64,000 nucleotides of DNA. Source: Anastatus disparis (Eukaryota > Arthropoda > Insecta > Hymenoptera > Eupelmidae). Under the pieces are notes generated by a model that saw only the letters and a program-made list of their open reading frames with translations, was not told the DNA's origin and did not search any database. The stretch lies in NCBI GenBank assembly GCA_017163975.1, contig JAFFSR010000097.1, positions 868,001 to 932,000 on the forward strand, read 5' to 3'. The stretch's first letter is position 1. Each line of letters starts with the position of its first letter. Below are positions 32,660 to 43,949 of this stretch, in pieces. A program made the position numbers and the translations under genes.

Positions 32660-34110
32660 TATCTAAGACAACGAAAGTAAACAACTATAAATAACTGTAA
32701 ATCATCATAAATAATTATAAATAACAATAAACAATGACGAGAATAAACACGCAATTTTGCAGCAGAATCGAATCAGTTTTCGGTTAGAATCTTGCAGCAG
32801 CACTTTACCCCAGAATTACATAAGAATGACCTAAGTTGAGCGCAATTATATGACGAGAATAAACACGCGAACTTGCAGCAAAATCGAAGCAGTCATCCGT
32901 AAGAATCTTGCAGCAGCACAGTTTATAGAATTTCAAAGTTAATTAATAGTTCAAAAATTGAAGTCACTTTATAGAATAAAGATAATTCATTGTATTTTAT
33001 TAAAAAATTTTCATTGTTAATATTATTAACATTTAACTAACGAGAACATGTTCATAAGAGTTGTTGACAGATTTTAAGAAAGCAAATGTTAAATTTAAAA
33101 ATTATAATTTATAATTTAATGAAAATATAATAATTTATAATTGCGATACATTTAATGCATTTCTTTAAACTTTACGTGTTCTTACTACCGATGCCTACAC
33201 CTATAGGCACATGTTGGCTAAAAGAAAAAAAAAGGAACGCAAAAAACAATTGACACATATACACAAAGGGGTGGGCGCTGATGTTATAGTATAAAATTAT
33301 ATACATGTAGACATTGGGGAAAAGAGAGGAGACCATTGCAGCCAACTGTAAAATATAAAAAACGTAGATAAAAAATTTTTATAATATCTAAGAAAAGTTT
33401 TAAATAAATTTCTATCAGTAAAAGATGATAAATATTTTGGTTCTACATTTATACGTAATTCTGTAGTAAAGTTTTGTCGCAAGATTCTTATGCGAGATAG
33501 CTGTAAGTATGCTGTATACTCGCGTGATTATTCTTATGATAAGATTGCATTTAACTTTTGTCCTTCTGATGTAATTTTAGCGCAAATCTGCTGCAAGATT
33601 CTCACATAAAACTGCTTTAATTCTGCTGTACATTTGCGTGTTTATTCTTGTCATATAATTGCACTTAACTTTTTTCATATGTATGTAATTCTGGGGTAAA
33701 GTGCTGCTGCAAGATTCTTACGGAAGACTGCTTCGATTCTGCTGCAAGTTTGCGTGTTTATTCTCGTCATATGATTGCGCTTTACTTATGTCATTCTTAT
33801 GTAAATCTGAGGTAAAGTGCTGCTGCAAGTTTCTGATGCAAGACTGTTTCGATTCTGTTATATGTTTGCGTACTTATTACGATTCGCAGAACCGCACTTG
33901 ACAATTTGCAATTATTACGTTATTGTGCTGCAAAACTTTGTCGGGAATTATTCACTCAATTTTGTTGCTAGTGTCTGTAATAAGTTTTTTTCGCAAGTTT
34001 ACTGCAAAATATCTTCAAGATTCTGCGCATTTTTTCCGTTCCGTAGATTGCACTTTCTCTCTGCCAGAAACGTGCAATTCTGTTGCACTTATCTGCTGTA
34101 ATTTCTTTTA
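32660..34110. mobile_element. second copy of the CTTGCAGCAG / AATAAACACGC element family, inverted
   Basis: 33030-33690 is close to the reverse complement of 25447-26110, and both flanks carry the 116-bp minisatellite (GACGAGAATAAACACGC at 32736 and 32852; inverted forms at 33640-33860). The CCCTGGTAACA termini of the other copy are not seen, so the ends are altered or lost. The short frame 33297-33482 matches 25656-25841 but neither shows features of a gene. Confidence 0.65.
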
Positions 34111-34121
34111 GGAAGATACCC

Positions 34122-34240
34122 ATTTTAATTGTAATACTTTTAATAAAATAAAATTATGCATTCTCTATCTCATTACACTATTTTTTTATTTCCAAGTGCC
34201 GTAAAATATATTAAATTTTACTAAATATCTACAAAGTAAC
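34122..34240 (+). repeat. dispersed repeat, partner at 46575-46690
   Basis: Shares TTTTAATAAAAT.AAATTAT(G/A)C and CTATCTCATTACACT with 46575-46690 in the same orientation, over about 115 bp. Abuts the left edge of the GGAATTCC element. Confidence 0.5.
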
Positions 34241-34244
34241 GGGA

Positions 34245-34775
34245 TTCCAATTGGAATTCATTGGAATTCCAGAAATAGAACAAATATTTATGGATATTTA
34301 TAAGCGATTTAAATAATATTCATATAATATACATGTATAAGTATATTAAATAATTAATAAAAAGACTACGGTCAATTGAATTAAAAAATATTATTTAATT
34401 TATTAATATAAAATTATACATTGGATATATAAATCCTTAAACAGAATATTGATCACATTTAAAAACATAAATAAGAGGTCGTTTTATTTAAAATTTTATC
34501 ATTCATCACTTTTTCAAAGACTTTATTAAAATAATATAATTATTATTGAGTAAATGAGTTTTTTATCTATACAATAAAATAAATATGTTTAAATTCAATT
34601 AACTTTAGTCTTTTTATTAACTGTATACATACATCATATAAATATTATTTTAATCGCTTAATATCCATAAATTTTTGTTGGATTTTCAATTAGAATCCTG
34701 TCATGAATCGATTGGAATTCATTGGAATTCCAACATGGATTTCCAACAAAATCTAATTAGATTATTCAATGGGGT
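34245..34775. mobile_element. foldback with GGAATTCC-rich ends, about 530 bp
   Basis: Inverted arms (about 34285-34400 and 34590-34680) share TTTATGGATATT, AAGCGATT and TTAATAAAAAGACTA. The outer part is rich in TTGGAATTCC. The right terminus (TTATTCAATGGGG) matches the fragment at 7116-7275. No coding. Confidence 0.6.
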
Positions 34776-34982
34776 GCAACTCTCAAAGATTTTCAGTGTC
34801 GAAAGAATGATTTTAATAATTCTAGTGACTATTTATAAGGACCCATTGATATTATCAGAATATTATTCACAGTTTAAAAAAAATTAAACTTTGAGACATC
34901 GAGTTTATATAAATTATCTTACATACGAAATTCCGGTCTTTTTACACATCATGAAATACAAGTCTTATTTTTACTCATTTGA

Positions 34983-35210
<228 letters not shown>

Positions 35211-35241
35211 TAATATAGTATATTTTTTATGATTTAGGATT

Positions 35242-35360
35242 GGGATTTTAAATGGACTAATAGTGTGTACAATATGGTGTCGACGAGAGTAGATTCTTAT
35301 TACTAAAGTTCTACACTCGTTGACGCTATCTTCCCCCACTATCAGTCCATTTGAAATCCC
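35242..35360. mobile_element. tiny hairpin element, 119 bp, 79 bp after the kinase exon
   Basis: GGGATTTTAAATGGACTAATAGTG at the left pairs with CACTATCAGTCCATTTGAAATCCC at the right; inner halves (GTCGACGAGAGTAGA / TTCTACACTCGTTGACG) also pair. An almost complete hairpin. Confidence 0.65.
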
Positions 35361-36069
35361 TACAGATGTAGGTATAACTGTGGAAGTGCCAGTTGTTTAT
35401 TCGTATAAAATCATTGTGAATAATTTTTTTTAGTTTACAAATAATATTTGAATACATAATAAAGTATTATTCTTATACGAAAAATAAGTAGGAAAAACTG
35501 AAGAAAAATCGACAGGAAAAAAATATACTGTAGTATTGCATATTTGTTGTCCTGTAGAAAAACTGAAAATGTGACTACAGGGATTTTTGTAAATATCCCT
35601 GCAGTTTTTTCGCCTTCACAATTTCCTCCAGTTTTTTCTAAAGACTTTTGTTCAGAAACGTATAGGATTTTCTGTAGGACAGCCTTGAGAAATATTTTTC
35701 TATAAAATGTTTTGAAATTGAAATATGTTATAGATTAAAACTCATACTTCGCAATGGTTTTATGATTTGGATAGGTATTCACCTTAGTTTTTAAGATATT
35801 TTAGTTGAAATTTTACTAATTCTAACACAGAAATATATGAACGAAGCGCTTAAAACATAACTTTTCAATCAATTACATAAAAAGTTTTTTATTGATTTTA
35901 ATGAAATTGTAATATTTTATACTTGAGATCTCAAGGATTAAAATGGCACCTTGTAGATTATGCTAATCGATCCTCAATTCTGAGATAAAAGAAAAAAAAT
36001 GTTCTGACTCTGATTTAATCGAGACATATATATGAAGACATGACAACGTCGCACAATCCACACAATGCA
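35361..36069. other. intronic spacer
   Basis: No exon recognised. Around 35490-35690 a theme of GAAAAACTG / CAGTTTTT words recurs in both orientations, weakly palindromic. Confidence 0.4.
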
Positions 36070-36779
36070 TACACTGAGAAAAAAATTTAGTTGAGTCAAT
36101 GAAATAAATTTAGTTATTAAATATTTTGTTGATAAAAATTAATTTTGATTGAAGTAATATGCAAGGTTATTAAATCACTGAAATATTTAGTTGGGATAAA
36201 AAAAATTAATACCTAAGTTAAAAAAAAATAAATATTTTTTTAAAATAAAGAAAAATTTATTGTTTTGGTTAAATTATTCGATTGATTTAATCAAATCAAT
36301 TTCATTAAGGCAGCTGATAAAATTTTATAAAATATTTATTTGTAACAATAGAATATGTTTGTAAATTATCTATATATTTTGTTACAGTAATTAAATATTT
36401 ATTTTAGTAAATCGTTTGTAAAATTAACAAAATCTTTAATAACAATAAAAAAATATTGATCAATCATCAATATAATATTTGCTTGAATTAACGGTCATCC
36501 GATTAAGTTAAAGAAGCTTATATTGTAAATGAATGCTTCACTAAGTTAATAACATTGTCATTTAATTAATAATATATGTGATTGTATAAAAAAAATATTT
36601 TGTTGTATATAACACATAAAATTTGATCAGCATTTCAATAAAAATTACAATTAATTTAAAGAAATAGGTTCCTTAAAATCAACAAATCCAATTTCAATGA
36701 ATTTACAAAAAGAAAACCAATAAATTATTTTTTTAAAGTCAAGAAAGGTGCAACGTAAAATCAGATATTAAATTTTTTT

Positions 36780-37440
36780 AAAGATATATTTATTAAACCG
36801 AATATATTTATTCTATTATTTCTATCAAGTTGTTATTGAAACAAGAATATATTTCACTGATTTAATTATATTTTATATTAACACTTCCATTAAATTACTT
36901 TAATGTACAATAATATATTTGATTATCTTAATGAAATATTTATTAAACCAAATATATTTATTTTATTATTTCTATCATATTGTTATTGAATCAAGAATAT
37001 ATTTCACTGATTTAATTATATTTTATATTAACACTTCCATTAAATTACTTTAATGTTTAATAATATATTTGATTATCTTAAAGAAATATTTATTAAACCA
37101 AATATATTTATTTTATTATTTCTATCAAGTAGTTATTGAACAAGAATAAATTTCACTGATTTAATTAAATATTATTTTAACACTTCCATTGAATTACTTT
37201 AATGTTTAATAATATATTTGATTATCTTAATGAAATATTTATTAAACCAAATATATTTATTTTATTATTTCTATCAAGTAGTTATTGAAACAAGAATATA
37301 TTTAACTGATTATATTTTATATTAACACTTCCATTAAATTACTTTAATGTTTAATAATATATTTGATTATCTTAATGAAATATTTATTAAACCAAATATA
37401 TTTATTTTATTATTATTCTAACGTATTTATTCTATTATTT
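36780..37440 (+). repeat. tandem array, about 150-bp unit, 4-5 copies
   Basis: TATTAAACC starts at 36791, 36951, 37091, 37240 and 37385; each unit continues AAATATATTTATTTTATTATTTCTATCAAG and TTAACACTTCCATTAAATTACTTTAATG. Units differ by small indels. Confidence 0.8.
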
Positions 37441-38399
37441 TTATCAAATTTTGATTAAAAGAAGAATATATTACATTGATTTAATTAATTATTATATCAC
37501 CTTTCTTAAATTACTTTACTGTTCAATAATATATTCAATTATATTAATGAAATATTTAAATAATGTCAAAATTATTGTTTTATTCTTTCAATAAATTTTG
37601 AATAATAACAAAAAGATATTTCATTGTTTTAAATAAATATTGTATGACTTATATTAAATTATTTCACTGGCCAATGAAATACCTAATCATTTTAATTCAA
37701 TATTTAGTTGCTTTGATGAATGTGTTTTTTCTCTATATGAAATATATGATTGATTCTATGAAATATCTCATTGTCTTTTAATCAAATAATTTCATTGCTA
37801 TATTATAATTAATTGGATGCATTAAATTAATTAAATTTTTAATTGATTCAAATATTTGATTTATTTTGTTCTATAAAATTATTTTATTACTTTTATTATT
37901 TAATTATATTGCGTCTATGAAATCGGTGATTAATTGAATTAATTATTATTTTTAACAATTAAATATTTTATTATTTATGTTCCAATTAAATATTTTGTTG
38001 TATTAATTAATTTTTTTATCAGATCGATTAAATAATTATTTGATTATCTTAATGAAATATTTATTAAAACAATCAATTATTATTTAATAACATATTTACT
38101 AAATCAAATGAAATATAATGTTAAAATTAATATTTAATATTCTTGAAAAATATTTTTTTGTATAAGTTATCATCCTTTATACTCAAACAAACTCATGTTT
38201 TAAATACGTGTCTTGCTAAGTGAATAACTTAGCAAAATATGCACTAAAGTTGATAAAAATTACAGAGAAATCTGATTAAATACTTGTTGAAATCAAGTAA
38301 ATCCACTATTTGATTCATCTACATAATTTATTTCATTCAAATAACACATATTTGAACTAAAAGAAACATTTATTGTTTTAACAAAATCATTTAGTTCGA

Positions 38400-38640
38400 T
38401 GGTTTGATGATACTACCGCTTGGTGGCGTCGTTAATTTTCGATCTCGCAAGCGGTAAGAGGGCCTCCAAGTTGATATATAAGGAAGTTAAAAATCCAAGA
38501 TAATACGTAAATTGTAATGCGAACGAAATTTATGTTAGATTTACTGCGCGTGCGATCACTGTATAAAGCATACTAATGTTAGTATGTTAATAATTGTTAT
38601 TCTTTACCATATCAATAAATGTAATTATATTCACCTGTCC
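38400..38640. other. GC-richer island, solo-LTR-like
   Basis: A 240-bp block unlike its surroundings: a hairpin (ACCGCTTG..CAAGCGGT), a TATA-like GATATATAAGG near 38476, GC-rich CTGCGCGTGCGATCAC and an AATAAATG signal near 38610. The TGATGA..TCATCA-like ends suggest an LTR or a small insertion, but I could not find a matching target duplication. Sits inside the 3.5-kb TA element. Confidence 0.4.
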
Positions 38641-38839
38641 TTCAATGAGAGTCATCAATTCATTGATGTTAATAAATAAATATAAATCACTGAAAGCAAA
38701 TACTGTTGGTTAAAGACAGTATTTGTTCGATTAAAATATCTATAAATCGAATTAATTAAATATTTCTTTACTTTGAAGAAATATTTTATTTGTGAAACCG
38801 AATAATCTATCAATGTCTTTATATTAATAGAATTTTTTG

Positions 38840-39470
38840 TTAAGACAATGAATTAATTTTATTAAATCAATTTTTGCAATATTCAATAAATTAAACTTTT
38901 ATTTGAAAATATAAAATATTGAACTAATTTAATTTCAATATAGCATTATTATGATGAAATAATTAATTAGAAAAACAAATGGACATTTTAATTGATAATT
39001 TTTTTTGTTAAAACAATGAATTAATTTTATTGAATCAATCTTCGCGACATTTAATAAGTCAAATATTTAATTGAAAATACAAAATATTATTTGATTTAAT
39101 TCCAATATGTATATTAATGTAATGGAATAATCAATTAGAAAAACAAATGGGCATTTTAATTGATAAAATTTTTTATAAAAACAATGAATTAATTTTATTG
39201 AATCAATCTTCGCGACATTTAGTAAATCAAATATTTATTTGAAAATACAAAATATTATTTGATTCAGTTACTATATGCATATTGATGTAATGAAATAAGC
39301 AATTAGAAAAACAAATATGCATTTGAATTAATAACAAATTTTTTTAAAACAATAAATTAATTTTATTCAACCAATATTTGTGATGTTTAGTAGAATCAAA
39401 TATTTATTTTAAAAAATGAAATATTTATTTGACTCAATTAAAATATTTGTATTAATGTAACAAAATATTT
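38840..39470 (+). repeat. tandem array, about 168-bp unit, 4 copies
   Basis: CAATGAATTAATTTTAT (CAATAAATT in the last) recurs near 38846, 39014, 39182 and 39351, with the shared phrases CAATCTTCGCGACATTTA and AATTAGAAAAACAAAT. Confidence 0.75.
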
Positions 39471-39549
39471 TATGTGCCGCCCGCACCTAAGGGATTTCAT
39501 TGATTCAATTAAGCCTTACTTAATCCAACTAAATTTTTTTCTCAGTGTA

Positions 39550-40330
39550 CAGATATACATACGTGTAAACAATATATTAGTAGTAAATATACGTGCATAT
39601 AAGACTACTGTGAGAAAGTTTTAGTACTATCAGTAAAAATTAATTGAAAAATATTTATTCAAAAAAAAATAAATAAAAAAAGAAAAATCGAAATTTTTTT
39701 TAAATCTTTAAATTTTCTAAAATTGTAACCAATCTATTAAAATTAGTTATCAAACGCTTATTTTCTTAAGACAATAGCGAATTGATTGTATAAGAATTTT
39801 GGAAAAAATTTATAGTATAGTTTACACAGAATAAAAGATAAATGAAAAATAAAAATTTTTTTGAAAATTTTCAAAATGTTCTAAAATTAAAACTGCGCTG
39901 AGAAAGTTAGTTTTACAAAGCTTGTTTTCTTCAGACAGTAGCGAATAACTTGCATACAGATTTTAGAGTAAATCTATCGAATGGTTTTCGTAAAATAGAA
40001 AAAAAAAGAAAGATAAAAATTAAAAAATTTTTAAAATGCTCTAAAATTAAAAGAAAATCAGTTTTCAAAAGTTTTTCTTCTTTTGGCAAACGAAAATGAC
40101 TTTTATACAAATTTTTAAGCAAATTCTTTGAGTAGTTTTGCGTAAAATCCAAAAAAAATAGAAAATTAAAATTTTTTTAAAATTCTTGAAATGACTCAAA
40201 AAAAAAAAAAAAAAATACTCTAAGAAAACAAATTTTTAATAGCTTTTCACCGAGTAAGACAAAAAAATAATTTGTATGCCAAATTTGAAGCAAATCCATC
40301 GAGTAGTTTTCGAGATTTAATTAACGTACT
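39550..40330. other. gene-free AT-rich spacer
   Basis: No gene. Three loosely repeated passages (TTTTTAAA.TTTTCTAAAATTAAAA, then TTTTCTTC.GACA.TAGCGAAT) at about 39700, 39860 and 40020 suggest an old 150-bp-scale tandem duplication. Confidence 0.4.
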
Positions 40331-40334
40331 GAAT

Positions 40335-40452
40335 TCACACACACACACACACACGCACGCACATACACACACACGCACACGCACACGCACACACACTCAC
40401 ACACACACGCACGTACGCACCCACACACACACACACACACACGCGCACGCAC
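40335..40452. repeat. (CA)n microsatellite with CG interruptions
   Basis: About 118 bp of CACACA with ACGCAC variants. Generates frames of His/Thr or Cys/Val on the two strands that are not genes. Confidence 0.9.
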
Positions 40453-40884
40453 CAACTCACTTGGACGATTTTCTACGAGATAAATCAAACAACTATTTGG
40501 TATAATCAAAGTAAAAACAGACCGATTTTTGTAAGTGCAAATTTGCTCTTAAATAATAATGAATTCTTAAATTTGCATGATAAAAGATTTGAATATTTCA
40601 AATGGTTGTGATTGAAAAAAGATTTTCATAGGAAGTATAAGAGTTTTCTGGTGACAAGGTCTTGTTTTTTCATACAGCATACTTTGGAGTTCATACGCAC
40701 ACACCCACACAGAAATTTCATGCAATGTGTATATAGATGTATGCATATGAAAATACTCATACATATACATAGTATGTGAAACAAAAAAAAACCAGATCAT
40801 TTTTCTCTCTTTCATCATTGGAGCTCGCATAAACTCTCACTCACACTCATGCATTTTCTAGCAGTGCTACACTCATAGCTATAC

Positions 40885-41205
40885 GCTGTCGCCTCTAACA
40901 AAGAGTAACACATTTAAATTCTTAGTCGAATATTAGCACGATTGACTTTTGCGGCGAAGAGTAGCACATTTGGCACCGTTCACCACGAGGAGTAGCTTAT
41001 TCAAATCGGCTTGTGAAAAGTAGCACATCTTAACGCTGCCCCTTGAACAAAAATACATGTCAGCGATACCTTGCGACGACTAAACAGTCAAATGTGCTAA
41101 TTCTCGCAAAAGCTTTTGAAATATGTTATTTTTTGTTAGAGCCTTCTCAAATGTGCTAGTTTTCGTGGCAAAAAATAAAATATGCTACTCTTCGTTAGTG
41201 CTGAC
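40885..41205. repeat. punctuated inverted repeat of GAGTAGCACATTT
   Basis: Variants of GAGTARCACATTT occur at about 40905, 40960, 41000 and 41019 in direct orientation, then AAATGTGCTA-type complements at about 41090, 41120, 41152 and 41189. The whole block folds on itself (CTCTAACAAAGAGTAACACATTT at the left pairs with the right edge AAATATGCTACTCTTCGTTAG). Confidence 0.65.
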
Positions 41206-42297
41206 GATACTATATCGTATATATTCATTTCAGCCATAACTTAAGTATTATATTCTGATTTTCAGGCCTTAGAATTTTTTTTGCTTACATATTAAATTTT
41301 TAAGAGCTTAGAATTTTACGAGCTGAATTCCAAATCTACCGGATTTCTCAACATTCACGGTCCCCTAAGAAGTTATCACTTAAAGCAAAACCGTTAACTA
41401 TTATAAAACTTTATAAATCAGTTTAGAATATTCTGTTTATTATGATATCAATACAGATCCATGTAATGTGGGTTGAATTGTAATTTTACTTTGAAAAAGT
41501 TGGTGAATAGTTTTATTTTTGGTTTAGCGACAAATGTTAAGGTGAAAATAAAAGTAACATAGTAATAATTTTAAAAAATTAATTGTTTTAGAATACTATG
41601 TATGAATAACTAATATTATGGAATATTAAAAAAAGAATCTGTTAATATCTCTATAATTGCAGTATAATCATACATGTATTATCTATTTGTTAGTCAATGA
41701 TTGTATATTTCTAAAGAAGTGTGCAGTTTTCTAAAGTTTTCAATGAACGTAAACTAAGAAAATCTTAGAAAATAATAATTAAACGATAGCAAGAAAATGT
41801 TTATTCCTATTACATATATTCTACATTCAAAAACTAAATTTGAGCAATTTCTTCATATTTTAATCAAAGATGATAACTATGTCTCTTATTACCACAAAAC
41901 TTAAATACTACTAGTGATTGTTTTTTTAATTTACTTCCCAGTCTTTTAAAATTGAGAGAGACAGAGCTCTAATATTTTGTATGTTTTTATTTTGATCAAT
42001 AAAATACAAGGAAAATAGTTCTAAGACCTTATGTAATTGATTTCTTTTTTATAGTCACAAAGACTTATATTGATTCCCTTTATTAAATATATAATTTTAT
42101 AAATAATAAATCCCTATACATAAACATTATATATGTTCTATTTTAATGTACTTTTTGTGTTAAATAATTTTTACATATAACAACAAAAACTATTATTATG
42201 ATAAAGAAAAGATGAAAATATTATGTGTAATACAAAAATTATTTTATCAAAATTTATACTATGTATAATACAAAACAGTATTAGTATAATATGGAAC
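41206..42297. other. gene-free AT-rich spacer
   Basis: No gene or clear element seen. Confidence 0.4.
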
Positions 42298-42299
42298 TC

Positions 42300-42970
42300 A
42301 CAAGGAGAGTATTTGACGTTCGGGAAACGGATCTGGATGAAACTGCAGGATATGATTTTTTGATTGAAAAAATAAACCCGTTTTTTTGTGCTGATAGGCC
42401 CTATAGACAGAGATATAGAGATTTCTTCGAAAATATAAAGAAAATAAGCGATCATAAGTATTTAAATAGTCAAACAATTAAAACATTTACAAAAACATGT
42501 ATGAAAAATAGAAAAAAATACAAGTTACAAGCTTCAATTTAAGCCTTATCGCATCAAAAAAGCTTCTGTAGTTCGAAAGTTGTGCCTAATTAAAAATTAC
42601 TACATATTTATATTAATATTTTTAGCATGTAACATACGATCAAATTTTTACCCTATTTTATTAGCATATTTTAATCCCCTGTAACTTTTAAACCATATGA
42701 GATTTTTTAATGCAACAAGGCTTGAATTGTAGTTTTTAAACTGTTCTTTTTTTTATTTTCCATACAATTTTCTGTAAGAGTTTTAGTTATTTAGTTATTC
42801 AACTTCTTATAAAGACTTCTTATCACTACATTTTCGAAGAAATGTCTACATCTCCGACTATAGGGCCTATTAGCATAAAAGAAAAAACACGAGTTAATTT
42901 TTTTAATCAAAAAATTATATCCTGCAGTTCCAGCCAAATCCGTTTTCCGTAGGTCAAATACTCTCCTTGT
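42300..42970. mobile_element. foldback element, about 670 bp
   Basis: Left arm 42300-42450 starts ACAAGGAGAGTATTTGAC and the right arm 42800-42970 is its inverted, diverged copy (shared landmarks: AAACGGAT, CTGCAGGATAT, TAGGCCCTATAG, TTTCTTCGAAAAT). The 83-codon frame at 42291-42542 lies mostly in the left arm and is probably fortuitous, though the relatively GC-rich arm could derive from a captured coding piece. Confidence 0.65.
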
Positions 42971-42977
42971 CAGTAAA

Positions 42978-43949
42978 GGATGAAAACAAATTTTATTATT
43001 TTATTTTTATTTATTCTTCTCACTATTTTAATTTGGGTGATTCCATTCAGATTCATGCAGGCCGTCACGGATCGAATTTTTTTTTCGGCTGAAAACTATG
43101 TGAATGTATTCTACTACTCAAGAAAAGATGGAAAAACCTCTAAGTACGGCTAAAAAAAATTTTTTCATGACGCTATAACCTATTTTGTGTTAAATGTTAA
43201 AATGAAAGGTGAAAAAATGAAAATGGACCTCCGTATTCAAAATTCTCTCTCTCCGTCAATTTTTGACTTTTCGAGACAAATTTCATTTTAAATGTGAGGA
43301 ATACAGTCTAATTTTAAATGCTGTTCCGATTTTTGCGATGCGAGTTGATCCCTCCGAGTTATTCATGAAAAACCTAGAAAACACGATTATTTTAAAATGC
43401 AATTTTCTCAAAAACTATATTTTTTTTTTGAAATTTGTATATGTTTGTATACGTAAAAAATGCCTACTTTTAGGATAGGTGAGAATATGCTATTTTGCCT
43501 TATTTTTTTTAAACAGGTTTTCAAACGTTTTTTTTATATTTTCCATTTTAAAGCATTGATACTATGGTACATCGTTCCATTTTTCAATTACCACGTCTTC
43601 TTACAATTTGTTTATGCTTTTATTTATTAATGTAATAAAAATATTAACAAAAATCTTCAAAATAAACCTTTGATCAAGTTTTCAGATCAATTAGAACCAA
43701 AGTTATGACGATTTTAAGTTTATAAAAAAAGATGAATTCTTAAAATTTTCAATTATAGAATATCAAGACCATGTACTCTTTCAATAATTATGCTCTTTCA
43801 CTATTCGTTCACTGTTTTATTTATAAGTATATTGTTAGTGTTTGCAAAAACCTTCAGAATGAGTCATTGCTCAACTTTGTTGGTCAATTAGAACAAATGT
43901 TATAGCAATTTTAATTTTAAAAATGTGTTGAAAAATAAATAATTATTTA
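42978..43949. other. gene-free spacer
   Basis: No gene. The region 43640-43920 contains two diverged copies of TTAATGT.ATAAAAATATT..CAAAAATCTTCA / GTTTGCAAAAACCTTCAGAATGAGTCATTG..TTAGAAC(C/A)AAxGTTAT, a 240-bp-scale duplication that lies directly after the end of the pseudogene. Confidence 0.4.

Larger units (their letters stand above)
36072..39547. mobile_element. 3.5-kb TA-flanked AT-rich element with internal satellites
   Basis: Ends CACTGAGAAAAAAATTTAG and complement (CTAAATTTTTTTCTCAGTG), with TA on both sides (36070-36071, 39548-39549). The interior is extremely AT-rich and encodes nothing; it carries two separate tandem arrays and one GC-richer island. TA target duplication suggests a Tc1/mariner-type mobiliser, but the size and satellite filling are unusual for such a non-autonomous element. 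Confidence 0.7.

Noticed and set aside
36780..37440. CRISPR-like regular repeats
   Set aside because: The whole 150-bp unit is repeated, so there are no unique spacers.
40272..40509. His/Thr and Cys/Val frames
   Set aside because: Translation of a CA microsatellite.
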